Shown one piece after another: positions 15,437 to 24,001 of a DNA stretch of 42,368 bases. Under the pieces are notes generated by a model that searched no databases, was not told the DNA's origin, and was given only the letters and a program-made list of their open reading frames with translations. The translations under genes and the position numbers were made by a program. Positions within the stretch are counted from its first letter, which is position 1. Every line of letters begins with the position of its first letter. Source of the DNA: an uncultured Prevotellaceae bacterium (GTDB lineage: Bacteria; Bacteroidota; Bacteroidia; Bacteroidales; Bacteroidaceae); contig CAMJIL010000020.1 of assembly GCA_946405805.1 (NCBI GenBank), positions 1-42,368 on the forward strand. Direction: 5' to 3'.

Positions 15437-17587
15437 TTATTCTATACCCATCTCTTGAAGTAGGCGTGTGGCGTTGCCCCACGCCTTCATCATATACAGC
15501 ACATAGCGGATGTCCACATTTATACAACGTGCCAGAGATGTGTCGAAGAATATATCACTGGAAAGGCTGTCCCAGTTACCATCGAAGGCCAGGCCAATAA
15601 GATGTCCATGACTATCGAGTACAGGAGAGCCACTATTTCCTCCAGTAATATCGTTGTTTGTGAGGAAACACATATTTAAAGTATTGGAAACCTTATCGTC
15701 CAAAATACCATATACATCAGCATCAAAAAGCTGGCGCACTCGCGGTTCAACATAGTAATCCCGTATATCACCACCCTTCTGCATCTTTTCTCTCATAGAT
15801 CTTATAGTAGTGTAGTATCCGAAGTCACCACCATTAAGCACATACCCTTCTACTTGTCCGTACGTCATGCGAAGAGTGAAGTTTGCATCACTATAATGAG
15901 GAAGATTCTCCTCAGCACGCAGTTTTTCTGCACATAGTATTCTTTCCTCTTCACGGATGCTGTCTCGAATATCATCCAATATAATTTTTAAGTCAGCGAG
16001 CGTTTCTACCAATGACATAGAGAAATCTATTCCAAGGTCTTTCTGCAGCTTTCGAGTCATACGAAGCGGAATCTTTGCATTTTTCTTCATCAATACCGAG
16101 TTATTCCAAATCGCCTCAACATAGGCACGATAATCTCCATGAAATTCTTTATCTATACGCTTATAAAAAGAGGGAATATACTTTTCTGGAACATGTGAAC
16201 GATAGTTCTCAATCATTATCGCCATTGTTTCTACGTCAAGGTCTCTGTCCCACTGATCACTATTATCTTTAAACTGCAAATATTGCTTCTTTACCTTTGT
16301 CGAATCACCAAGTACTGGCATACCGCTATAGAATTTTGTTGCTCTTACAGCAAGTTCATTACCACTACGATAAGAAAACGATTCCGAGAAAAAGGTGTTG
16401 GCACGCATTGCTTCAGCACGCTTTGCATAAAGATTCTTTAATGTTGTAGAGTCCCACGATGTTAGCTTTGTTTCCATAGTACGTTTCTGCCTAACTATTC
16501 CAACGGAATCGATACATTTGTTCATACCAATGGCATTTTTCCAATAGTTAGCACTCTGTGCATATTTGCTATCATACTTTATGCGTACAGCCTCAGAAGC
16601 ATCCATGTGTTTTTTCATTACCTTCTGCTTCACTCCACGAACTTGCTGACGAGGGTCATTAATGCAATTACGCATCTCCTCTATTCCGTAGCTACTAAGA
16701 TATCGTGAGGTACTTCCTGGATATCCCATCACCATTGCGAAATCTCCCTCCTTATATCCGTTTGTACTTACCCAAAGCCAGTTATCCGGAAGCATCGGTA
16801 CATTTTTGGGACTATATTCTGCAGGCCCACCAGTAAGAGGATCCACATATATGCGAAAAACAGAAAAATCACACGTCTGTCGAGGCCACATCCAGTTATC
16901 TGTGTCACCTCCAAATTTGCCTATTGACTTTGGTGGAGCAAATACCAAGCGCACATCAGAATAGCGCTGATAAGTTGTAGCATAGAAAGCATTTCCTTCA
17001 AAGAAAGCATTTATCTCCACATAGTATGTAGGGTCTATGTTCTTTACATCACAGGACATAGCCTCTTCAAGAGAGTCAATGAGTGCTTCCTTGCTATAAA
17101 AATCCAAACTATCAAAACCTAACTGACGCAATTTGTCTGTAACATCCTCCTGCTTCTTCATAAATGCCACGAACATATTCTCGTTGGGCAGTTCCTGTTC
17201 GTATGATTCAGCATAAAAGCCATCCTTCATATAATCATGTTCCACAGTAGAGTGTGAACGAATAGCCTCAAATCCGCAATGGTGGTTGGTTAGCACCAAT
17301 CCTTTTGGCGACACTACCTCTCCTGTACAGAAGCCAGAGAAGTTCACCACTGCCGATGAAAGCGTAGGAATAATAGCATGCTCCGAATGCAGAGAATAAT
17401 TTGTAAGGTCATTATACAAAGCCTCCTTTGGCAACATAAAGCCCTCAGCTCTCATTTGTTTATATACTGCATCAGGAAGGTTATATAAAGTCCACATTCC
17501 TTCATCAGCACGCGAAATTCCACCTTTTAATATATAAGGGAGAAAAAAATAATTTAAAGCAACTAATACTACGAGTATTCTTTTCAT
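15437..17587 (-). CDS. Dipeptidyl peptidase, S46 family, DPP7-like
   Basis: The 716-residue protein has a hydrophobic N-terminal segment and the chymotrypsin-like S46 core: H103 in TNHHCGFEAI, probable catalytic D240 in QTCDFSVFR, and S652 in TGGNSGSP. G670 in AFDGNW is 18 residues after the serine, where DPP7 has Gly and DPP11 has Arg, so a preference for hydrophobic rather than acidic P1 residues is inferred. It removes dipeptides from oligopeptides in the periplasm, feeding amino acid fermentation. It is the last gene of the ssrA operon; its start directly follows the DUF3108 gene stop at 17588. The aspartate assignment is less certain than the histidine and serine. Confidence 0.92.
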   Translation of the reverse strand: MKRILVVLVALNYFFLPYILKGGISRADEGMWTLYNLPDAVYKQMRAEGFMLPKEALYNDLTNYSLHSEHAIIPTLSSAVVNFSGFCTGEVVSPKGLVLTNHHCGFEAIRSHSTVEHDYMKDGFYAESYEQELPNENMFVAFMKKQEDVTDKLRQLGFDSLDFYSKEALIDSLEEAMSCDVKNIDPTYYVEINAFFEGNAFYATTYQRYSDVRLVFAPPKSIGKFGGDTDNWMWPRQTCDFSVFRIYVDPLTGGPAEYSPKNVPMLPDNWLWVSTNGYKEGDFAMVMGYPGSTSRYLSSYGIEEMRNCINDPRQQVRGVKQKVMKKHMDASEAVRIKYDSKYAQSANYWKNAIGMNKCIDSVGIVRQKRTMETKLTSWDSTTLKNLYAKRAEAMRANTFFSESFSYRSGNELAVRATKFYSGMPVLGDSTKVKKQYLQFKDNSDQWDRDLDVETMAIMIENYRSHVPEKYIPSFYKRIDKEFHGDYRAYVEAIWNNSVLMKKNAKIPLRMTRKLQKDLGIDFSMSLVETLADLKIILDDIRDSIREEERILCAEKLRAEENLPHYSDANFTLRMTYGQVEGYVLNGGDFGYYTTIRSMREKMQKGGDIRDYYVEPRVRQLFDADVYGILDDKVSNTLNMCFLTNNDITGGNSGSPVLDSHGHLIGLAFDGNWDSLSSDIFFDTSLARCINVDIRYVLYMMKAWGNATRLLQEMGIE

Positions 17588-18355
17588 TTATTTCAAAAAA
17601 GCTTTTGCAGATCCAAATCTCAAGAACATATCAAGACGAATAGGAACATGCCTGTTATCGTCCGTTACATAAAAACGTACTATTTCCTTATCCTTTTTAT
17701 CTTCTTTCTCTACATAAGACAGAACAAGACAATTATATTTCTTTTTATTATCCGCTTTAACCTCTTTCTTTCCTCTATATATCAACCTTGCATTGACGAG
17801 TTTCTCACCTCCTGCAATGTCCAGGTATTCTACATGACCTTCTTTCCATCCTGATGGATCAACATTCCTGATACGCTGGAAACTATTCAGCATATCTGAT
17901 ACACAACGATCATATACGAATTTCTCCTTATAAGTATCCCCAGAGGAAGTGAGGTGCTTCAGATTTGTAATACACTTGTTTCCGTTATATGAATACCATA
18001 CCTCGTCAACATAGTATCTTTTTCCCTCACGGGCACCTTTACGATAATATAAAGGAGTCAGTTCCGTTGAGAAATAAGCCATTATGGTATCACGCATCAT
18101 GAAATACTTATCCACTGTTGCTGAAGAACGAGTCACCAAACTTGAACGGTATGCATTCTTGCCATTATAAACGATAGGCTGTGTTATCATACTTGCAGTA
18201 CCAGCCTTTATCCATATAAACTTCCAGTTAAAATATAAGTTATAATTTATCACCTCGCTGCCACTAAATGCACGATTTTCGTAAGTACATTGTGCAGACA
18301 TATTGCATAATGGCAACAATATAAATATGTATAAGAAAATAATTCGTTTAAGCAT
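17588..18355 (-). CDS. DUF3108 envelope protein
   Basis: The 255-residue protein has a signal peptide (MLKRIIFLYIFILLPLCNMS, cut just after) and the DUF3108 pattern of a beta-rich protein: YNLYFNWKFIWIKAGTA near the start, a middle region with YYRKGAREGKRYYVD, and DNRHVPIRLDMFLRFGSAKAFL at the end. Its function is not known. The conserved shape suggests a lipid- or cell-surface-binding periplasmic protein (inference). It starts 11 bp after the lipoprotein gene and is followed at once by the S46 peptidase, so it is translated from the same mRNA. Confidence 0.85.
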   Translation of the reverse strand: MLKRIIFLYIFILLPLCNMSAQCTYENRAFSGSEVINYNLYFNWKFIWIKAGTASMITQPIVYNGKNAYRSSLVTRSSATVDKYFMMRDTIMAYFSTELTPLYYRKGAREGKRYYVDEVWYSYNGNKCITNLKHLTSSGDTYKEKFVYDRCVSDMLNSFQRIRNVDPSGWKEGHVEYLDIAGGEKLVNARLIYRGKKEVKADNKKKYNCLVLSYVEKEDKKDKEIVRFYVTDDNRHVPIRLDMFLRFGSAKAFLK

Positions 18356-18366
18356 AAATGTCGTTT

Positions 18367-20370
18367 TTAATACTTCTGTACAGGTTCAGGTATTCCCTTT
18401 TCTGCTGCACGTTGAGCATTTCTGTGTTGTATTGTTTTTTCTTTATCTGCACGTTGTTTTGTTATCTCCAAAGCCTTTTGTCTATATAATGGTAAAGCTG
18501 TAAGATTCCATTCTCGTGTAAGGTCCCATTTTGCCTTACATTCTACAGGCTCAGGATTGTAATAAACTTCTTCTGGCTGTATATCATCAAAGTATTCTCC
18601 TGTATCCCACTTACCATTTTTGTTTCTATCAATTATGGCTCTCAGGTAATATACCCCTGGTTGCACATAATAGAATTCCGCAGTTCCACTCTGCACTACA
18701 GCAGACCTTACTGGCTTATCACCTTTATCCACCATCTGGACAATAATATTACCCTCCGTGGAAACTCCGCTAACATTCACAAATAAGGATGCAAAAGATT
18801 CTAATGTAGCTACTCTAAAACCTGTTTTGTAAGGTATAGACTTCAGTCCGTATATATCTTCGAAAGCGAGGGTATCTATCTCAAACGAATACTCTGCACC
18901 ATATATCCAATCAGCAAACACTTCCCATTCCCTGTCACCTGTTTTCTCAAGAGTAAATGGTGAACGATACCATAGAGAATCCTGCTCAACATACAAGTGA
19001 ATTGCAGCAGAATCGAATTTCTCCAATGGTTTAGGGAAACTTATCTTCAAATACTTATCTGGTGCCAAAGAAGAAGGAACATCATATTTCACTTCTAATT
19101 TTTCCACAGGCATAATAGTATCTATTGGTTCTACTGGCTCATCAGGATGTTCTCTGGCCCAACGTTCTTGCTTTTTCAGTTTCTTCTCTATCTTTTCTTT
19201 CCATTCCTCTTCCTTCTTCTGTTTTGCCTTCAGACGCTTTGCATAAGGTGTCTTGGTGAGGATTTCGAGAGTGTCGATATGAGGAGATAACATTCCCAAG
19301 GTATCTGTGATGAATGTTCTCATCTCTATCTGAAGGGTATCCAGATTTACCAATGCAGTATCTTTCAGCCAATATGTTATGGTGTCAGCTTTTGGAGAAG
19401 ACTCTATAATAAAGGCATTCTCAGCATCAAAGTTTAGTCCCTTAAGTTGAGGAAGAGGCTCTTTCTCGCATGGTGCTGTAAAGAACAAAGTGAAGTTATC
19501 AGCATCTTTTCTCTCACTTTTTAAAAAATATCTGTCTGTTGAGATATGTTCAAAAGTACGTAATACCACATTATCCGGCAGAAAGTGAGTATAGGGCACC
19601 TGCAATATATCTTTCACATGAACAGCATCAGCCCATACAGTATCTTGACGGAAGTCTCTGAATGCGGATGGCGAAATAACATCGTGTGAAAAAGCCATCA
19701 TCTCTCCCCTATTGGTAAACTTATAGTCACCATCTACATCCTGCAGGGCCCCGACAGTATATCGGCCTGGTGCTACTCCACGAATAACGAACCTTCCCCT
19801 TGAGTCAGAACGTGAAACCCTCAAGAAAGGTGGCAGGGAATCATTTTTGCATGAGTCTTTCTTTACTTCTGTTGAATCTGCAGGATAAAGACCTACCAGA
19901 ATTCCCTTAATCGGTTCCAGATTCTCTGCAGCCAAGACATATCCTGCCACTTCCAATGTGTCTATCAGCGAATCAGTAGAAAAACTATAAGTATAACTTC
20001 CTAACGGATTGCCTTCGTTATTGTCAGATATAGCATCCGAGAAGTCTATGGTATAAGTCATGTGTGACTTCAGGCTGTCTTTCAACTTCACTTCCACATA
20101 TTTTCCGTACGCCTTTATTTCTGGAGATTCTATTTGCGGAGGAGAAATCACCACTTTTTCCTGAATATTCTCTATCTTTACAAACTCGCTGAAGTAAATG
20201 CGAACCTTACCGTTATCAACATTCAAGGCTTTATCTGCAGGAACAGCACCTATTACCCTTGGAGGAGTTTCGTCATACCATCCACCATCAGGAGCACCCA
20301 TACGAGCACAGCTTTGTACGAGTAGTAGAGTTGCAGTAGAAATTATTATGAGAAAAAAAAGTTTCTTCAT
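18367..20370 (-). CDS. Ig-like domain lipoprotein
   Basis: The 667-residue protein has a lipoprotein signal with lipobox LVQSC (C21). Next comes a bacterial Ig-like (Big_5) domain at about 37-135 (TPPRVIGAVPADKALNV), a carboxypeptidase-regulatory-like segment at about 140-230 (GYVLAAENLEPIKGILVGLY, GRFVIRGVAPGRYTVGAL), a charged coiled-coil-like stretch at about 375-400 (KRLKAKQKKEEEWKEK), and a C-terminal beta domain. Proteins of this shape are conserved in Bacteroidales without known function. Its ATG overlaps the stop of the GH3-type gene (ATGA at 20367-20370), so translation is coupled. Confidence 0.85.
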   Translation of the reverse strand: MKKLFFLIIISTATLLLVQSCARMGAPDGGWYDETPPRVIGAVPADKALNVDNGKVRIYFSEFVKIENIQEKVVISPPQIESPEIKAYGKYVEVKLKDSLKSHMTYTIDFSDAISDNNEGNPLGSYTYSFSTDSLIDTLEVAGYVLAAENLEPIKGILVGLYPADSTEVKKDSCKNDSLPPFLRVSRSDSRGRFVIRGVAPGRYTVGALQDVDGDYKFTNRGEMMAFSHDVISPSAFRDFRQDTVWADAVHVKDILQVPYTHFLPDNVVLRTFEHISTDRYFLKSERKDADNFTLFFTAPCEKEPLPQLKGLNFDAENAFIIESSPKADTITYWLKDTALVNLDTLQIEMRTFITDTLGMLSPHIDTLEILTKTPYAKRLKAKQKKEEEWKEKIEKKLKKQERWAREHPDEPVEPIDTIMPVEKLEVKYDVPSSLAPDKYLKISFPKPLEKFDSAAIHLYVEQDSLWYRSPFTLEKTGDREWEVFADWIYGAEYSFEIDTLAFEDIYGLKSIPYKTGFRVATLESFASLFVNVSGVSTEGNIIVQMVDKGDKPVRSAVVQSGTAEFYYVQPGVYYLRAIIDRNKNGKWDTGEYFDDIQPEEVYYNPEPVECKAKWDLTREWNLTALPLYRQKALEITKQRADKEKTIQHRNAQRAAEKGIPEPVQKY

Positions 20371-21884
20371 GCCTTTAATAACTCATCAATATGTTGACGA
20401 CTGTTGCACAATCTTGGGACTTTGTTCTGACCACCAAGCTTTCCTTTTGAGGCAAGCCATGCTGTAAATTGTCCTGGACGAGCCTTAACAATCTGCAGCC
20501 TTATCATATTTATATCCTTGAAGCGTTTTGCCTCATAGTCACTATTCAATTCTTGCAACCTGTTGTCCAATATATTAGCAAATTCCTCCAAATCATCAGG
20601 TTCTTTGGAGAATTCTATAAGCCATTGATGATGAGGTATCACCCCTTCAGACCTGAATACAGGGGCTGCAGTATATTCGCTTATCTCTGCTCCTGTCTTC
20701 TCGCAAGCATATTGCAGGCCTCTCTCTGCATTATCAACGATAAGTTCCTCTCCAAAAGCATTGATAAAGCTCTTCGTACGACCAGTAATAACAAATTTAT
20801 ATGGTTTCACCGAGGTAAATCGTATTGTATCTCCTATCATATAACGCCATAAACCACATGAAGTGGATATTATCATAGCGTAGTTCTTTCCTACTTCAAC
20901 GCCTTCTATTGGAACAACTGCATCAGGATTTGTCAGTTTTCCTTCGTCATCTATGGCATCCATAGGAGCGAACTCATAAAAGACATCATAGTCGAGCATC
21001 AGGAGCATAGAAGACGATGTTGGGTCATTCTGTATGCCAAAGAAACCTTCTGAAGCATTATATGTTTCCATATAGTGCATATCCTCCTTCAAAATGAGTT
21101 TTTCGTATGCCCTGCGATAAGGAGTGAATGCTATGCCTCCATGAAAGAACACCTCCAAGTTTGGCCACACATCACGAAGATAGCGTTTGCCTGAAAGTTC
21201 TATCACTCTCAACAATACTGACATCATCCATGATGGCACACCACTGATGTTTGTTACATTGGCATTCAGGCATTGCCGTGCGATGTTTTCGCGTTTTTTT
21301 TCAAAATCGCTTATCAGAGCTGTCCTCTTGTCTGGCACCCTTATCAGGTTCACCAAAGGATTGATATTCTCTATAAGTATCGCCGACAAGTCGCCAACCA
21401 ATGAGTTTGGAAGGTTATAGTTAGGAGCATGAGAACCACCCAATATCAAAGCTCTACCATCAAATAATTTCGATTTGCTATTATTCTGTAGATAGAAGGC
21501 CACAACATCTGTACCTCCAGCATAATGTATTCGCTTCAAACCATCTGCAGAAACAGGGATGAATTTTGACTTATCGTTTGTCGTTCCTGATGACTTTGCA
21601 TACCATTTCACCTGTCCTGGCCACAGTATGTCACGCTCTCCGTGACGCATTCTGTCTATATAACCTTTGAGGTCATCATAGGTGCTTACTGGCACACGTT
21701 TTCTGAACATATCATAGTGAAAGATGTGCTCAAAGTCGTGTTCCTGACCAAAGAGTGTATCCTTTGCTTTGGTCACCAAACGGTTAAAAGCCTCCCTTTG
21801 CAGCATTTCCGGGTCATAGAAGTGCCGCTCTAAGGTTTTCTGACGCGAAATAAATCCTAACCGCGCTATCGAAGTCAAAAACAT
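20367..21884 (-). CDS. GH3-type acyl-adenylate ligase (auxin-responsive GH3 family)
   Basis: The 505-residue protein belongs to the GH3 branch of adenylate-forming enzymes: ATP-binding motif SSGTT (98-102) followed by DKSKFIP, then TYNASEGFFGIQND and GLWRYMIGDTIRF. In plants these enzymes join amino acids to acyl acids; the bacterial substrates are unknown. I start it at the ATG at 21884, two nucleotides after the tmRNA 3' end; a longer frame to 21992 would read through tmRNA sequence and is rejected. No promoter box or terminator lies between tmRNA and this gene, so both seem to share one transcript that continues through the lipoprotein, DUF3108 and S46 genes. Confidence 0.88.
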   Translation of the reverse strand: MFLTSIARLGFISRQKTLERHFYDPEMLQREAFNRLVTKAKDTLFGQEHDFEHIFHYDMFRKRVPVSTYDDLKGYIDRMRHGERDILWPGQVKWYAKSSGTTNDKSKFIPVSADGLKRIHYAGGTDVVAFYLQNNSKSKLFDGRALILGGSHAPNYNLPNSLVGDLSAILIENINPLVNLIRVPDKRTALISDFEKKRENIARQCLNANVTNISGVPSWMMSVLLRVIELSGKRYLRDVWPNLEVFFHGGIAFTPYRRAYEKLILKEDMHYMETYNASEGFFGIQNDPTSSSMLLMLDYDVFYEFAPMDAIDDEGKLTNPDAVVPIEGVEVGKNYAMIISTSCGLWRYMIGDTIRFTSVKPYKFVITGRTKSFINAFGEELIVDNAERGLQYACEKTGAEISEYTAAPVFRSEGVIPHHQWLIEFSKEPDDLEEFANILDNRLQELNSDYEAKRFKDINMIRLQIVKARPGQFTAWLASKGKLGGQNKVPRLCNSRQHIDELLKA

Positions 21885-21886
21885 AG

Positions 21887-22284
21887 TGGAGCTGGGGAGA
21901 ATCGAACTCCCGTCCAAACGGTGTGACCGTACGCTTTCTACATGCTTATTCTGGACTTCATTTTCGTGCAATACCAAGACCCAGACCACCAAGCATTGCC
22001 TTATCCTCTAAAATTTCACACAACCATCGAGGCTCTACCTGTGCTATTCCCGATATTTCTGCACCGCTATAATCAGTTAAGCCTCAGGAAGGAGGGCTCT
22101 GAGCGATGTCCCGTTTCTATGCCTTGCACAGAAATTAAGCAGACCTACTATACTTCGGTCTAGGCAGCGAGAGCGTAACGTGTTTCGCCAATTAAATTGT
22201 CGGCCGACGTGATTATGGAGGACACAGCCGTAACTCCGCATGCTTACGCACCATCCCGGCCCGCTGTCAAATCCAGTCAACCCC
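21887..22284 (-). ncRNA. ssrA: tmRNA
   Basis: The 5' end GGGGTTGACTGGATTTGACA and the 3' end GGTTCGATTCTCCCCAGCTCC-A (split here only for length) form the tRNA-like acceptor and T arm: GGGGTTG pairs with CAGCTCC. The tag ORF at 22160-22189 reads GETRYALAA then TAG, a Bacteroidales-type degradation tag. CCA is not encoded (the next bases are CTATG). It rescues stalled ribosomes and marks the products for proteolysis. Length about 398 nt. A pre-tmRNA leader of some 38 nt holds a hairpin (GCCCTT/AAGGGGC). Confidence 0.95.
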
Positions 22285-22328
22285 AAAATAGTGCGCCCCT
22301 TAAACAAGGGCTTCTTTAAATTCGTGTG

Positions 22329-22361
22329 CAAAGGTACAATTAAGTCACGAAAAATGCAAGA
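22329..22361 (-). promoter_or_regulatory. Promoter of ssrA and the downstream operon
   Basis: Minus strand: CTTG at 22361-22358, a 21-bp spacer and TACCTTTG at 22336-22329. It lies 45 bp before the mature tmRNA 5' end. Confidence 0.82.
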
Positions 22362-22399
22362 AAAACTTGATTTTTTTCACTATATCTTTGATATAAAGC

Positions 22400-22435
22400 A
22401 AAAATTATCCCCTATGATTCAATGTCATAGGGGAT
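22400..22435 (-). terminator. Terminator of the candidate small RNA
   Basis: ATCCCCTATGA and its exact complement (22407-22417 and 22425-22435) enclose a 7-nt loop. On the minus strand the stem is followed by AATTTTTG. Confidence 0.65.
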
Positions 22436-22607
22436 AAAAAGTGCCTTCACAGGCAAATAACTGAATAAACTTTTAATTTACATTAACCAAAAATAATGCC
22501 TTCACAGACTTCATTTTCAGTCTGATTATCCTATCTTCACAGATAGAAACAATCATTGAACAAAAAAACTTTTATCATCACCTTGCATAAGTGAATAAAT
22601 CACATAG
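22400..22607 (-). ncRNA. Candidate small RNA with three CTGTGAAG hairpins
   Basis: A minus-strand unit of about 205 nt lies between a strong promoter (22614-22645) and a terminator hairpin (22407-22435). It has no convincing ORF. The 13-mer NNCTGTGAAGRYA occurs three times (22544-22532, 22509-22497, 22454-22442). Each copy can form a small hairpin with the loop TGTGAA: CTATC/GATAG, GTC/GGC and TGCC/GGCA. A further hairpin CAGACT/AGTCTG lies at about 22503-22522. GATAAAAGT near the 5' end could pair with ACTTTTTATC just before the terminator. I cannot match it to a known RNA family; a Bacteroidales 6S-type RNA is possible but not shown. Confidence 0.6.
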
Positions 22608-22613
22608 CGAGTG

Positions 22614-22645
22614 CAAAGGTAAGATTTTCTGCCCATTTTTACAAT
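22614..22645 (-). promoter_or_regulatory. Promoter of the candidate small RNA
   Basis: Minus strand: ATTG at 22645-22642, a 20-bp spacer and TACCTTTG at 22621-22614, as good as the tRNA and tmRNA promoters in this window. Confidence 0.75.
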
Positions 22646-22650
22646 ACCTC

Positions 22651-22763
22651 ACACAAAATGATAAACGTTTTTAACATCTACCCCTCCCTATTAACCCTTA
22701 TTAACACAAAGTAAATACAATTTGATACCCAAAAAACCATTTTATGCACAACACAAAATGATA
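22651..22763. repeat. Two 13-bp direct repeats 100 bp apart
   Basis: ACACAAAATGATA occurs at 22651-22663 and again at 22751-22763 in otherwise featureless AT-rich DNA. The role is unknown. Confidence 0.5.
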
Positions 22764-22823
22764 CGATTATTCATAAATAGTTTTGTCTGGAATAAAGAGA
22801 ACATTCCTTGCTATAGAAAAATG

Positions 22824-22883
22824 TTCCGTGCGGGACGGAAAAAAATTTCGATAGTTACGGAAAAGTTTCCGCTCAGGACGGAA
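22824..22883. repeat. Paired TTCCG...CGGAA hairpin repeats upstream of nadA
   Basis: TTCCGTGCGGGACGGAA (22824-22840) and TTCCGCTCAGGACGGAA (22867-22883) are 43 bp apart, each followed by AAAAAA. Each can fold on itself with a 5-6 bp stem. A third half-site TTACGGAAAAGTTTCC lies between them. They may be operator sites or a dispersed repeat. Confidence 0.6.
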
Positions 22884-22950
22884 AAAATGTAACTTTGGCT
22901 TCGCCGAACTTACTTTGTACTCGGAATTAAAAAGAAAAATTAAATTTTCT

Positions 22951-22981
22951 TTTGTACTTCACTCATTTTTTTGTAACTTTG
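22951..22981 (+). promoter_or_regulatory. Promoter of the nadA operon
   Basis: TTTG at 22951-22954, a 19-bp spacer and TAACTTTG at 22974-22981. Transcription would start near 22987, so the nadA start must be the ATG at 23009. A second TAACTTTG at 22890-22897 could be an additional start. Confidence 0.85.
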
Positions 22982-23008
22982 CACGCGAAAAAAAATTACC
23001 CCCAAAAT

Positions 23009-24001
23009 ATGGAAACAAAACAGCTTACCCCAGAGCGTGTGAAAGAGCTTCAAGCAGAGATACGCGAGTTGTGTGAAGAGAAGAATGCAGTAATACTTGC
23101 ACACTACTATACTACTGGTGACATACAAGAGGTGGCAGACTTCATTGGAGATTCTCTGGCCCTTGCCCGCCAGGCGGCAGCAACAAATGCCGACATCATC
23201 GTGATGTGTGGTGTACACTTTATGGCTGAGACCTGTAAGCTTCTTTCGCCAGACAAGAAGGTTCTGGTGCCTGATCCTGATGCTGGATGCTCTCTTGCAG
23301 ATAGCTGTAATGCTGAGGATTTGCGCAAATGGAAGGAGGAACATCCTGACCATCTCATAGTGCAATATGTCAATACTACTGCTGCTACGAAAGCTCTTAC
23401 CGATGTGGTTGTAACCAGCGGAAATGCTAAAAAAGTTGTGGATCAGTTGCCTAAGAATGCAAAGATTCTCTTTGGTCCTGACTATAACCTTGGAGCATAT
23501 ATCAATTCCGTAACAGGACGAAATATGGAATTGTGGAATGGTGGCTGTCATGTTCATGAGCGCTTCTCTGTTGAGGCAATAGCAAAACTGAAGGCAGAAC
23601 ATCCAGAAGCTATCGTTATGGCACACCTGGAATGTAAGGCCCCTGTGCTCGCTATGGCAGACGTGAAGGGTTCTACAGCCGATATGATACGCTATGCAAA
23701 ACATGTGAGAAAGGAGAATAGTGTGAAGCGTTTGAATCCTCCAACCTTCATCGTAGCAACAGAGGCTGGCATCATGCACGAACTGAAGAGGATGTGTCCT
23801 GACTGTACATTCTTACCAGTTCCGCCAGAGATTTCTGAAGGGGCTACTTCATGCGGATGTAATGAGTGTCAGTATATGAAAATGAATACACTCAAGAAAC
23901 TGCGCAACTGCCTTCTTTATGGAGCACCAGAGGTGACTGTCAGCGAAGAAATAGCAAAAGATGCAGTAAAACCAATAAACAAAATGCTGAAACTAAGTTA
24001 A
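23009..24001 (+). CDS. nadA: Quinolinate synthase NadA
   Basis: The 330-residue protein condenses iminoaspartate with dihydroxyacetone phosphate to quinolinate in NAD synthesis and needs a [4Fe-4S] cluster. The cluster cysteines are expected at C94 (DAGCSLADSC), C209 (AHLECKAP) and within TSCGCNEC (C282-C287). Family marks ILAHYY and GVHFMAET are present. I start at the ATG at 23009 because the promoter box ends at 22981; an earlier frame start at 22952 lies in the promoter. It heads a long plus-strand run of genes that also includes sufE, which supports Fe-S cluster assembly. No nadB or nadC is adjacent. Confidence 0.95.
   Translation: METKQLTPERVKELQAEIRELCEEKNAVILAHYYTTGDIQEVADFIGDSLALARQAAATNADIIVMCGVHFMAETCKLLSPDKKVLVPDPDAGCSLADSCNAEDLRKWKEEHPDHLIVQYVNTTAATKALTDVVVTSGNAKKVVDQLPKNAKILFGPDYNLGAYINSVTGRNMELWNGGCHVHERFSVEAIAKLKAEHPEAIVMAHLECKAPVLAMADVKGSTADMIRYAKHVRKENSVKRLNPPTFIVATEAGIMHELKRMCPDCTFLPVPPEISEGATSCGCNECQYMKMNTLKKLRNCLLYGAPEVTVSEEIAKDAVKPINKMLKLS

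Noticed and set aside
21884..21992. Longer GH3-type protein starting at 21992
   Set aside because: The added 36 residues are the translation of the tmRNA 3' half; the family N-terminus aligns with the ATG at 21884.
22952..23008. nadA start at a TTG at 22952
   Set aside because: It lies upstream of the -7 box at 22974-22981, so it cannot be on the mRNA from that promoter.
22940..23779. 279-residue minus-strand frame across nadA
   Set aside because: Cysteine- and histidine-rich nonsense composition antisense to nadA, with no family features.
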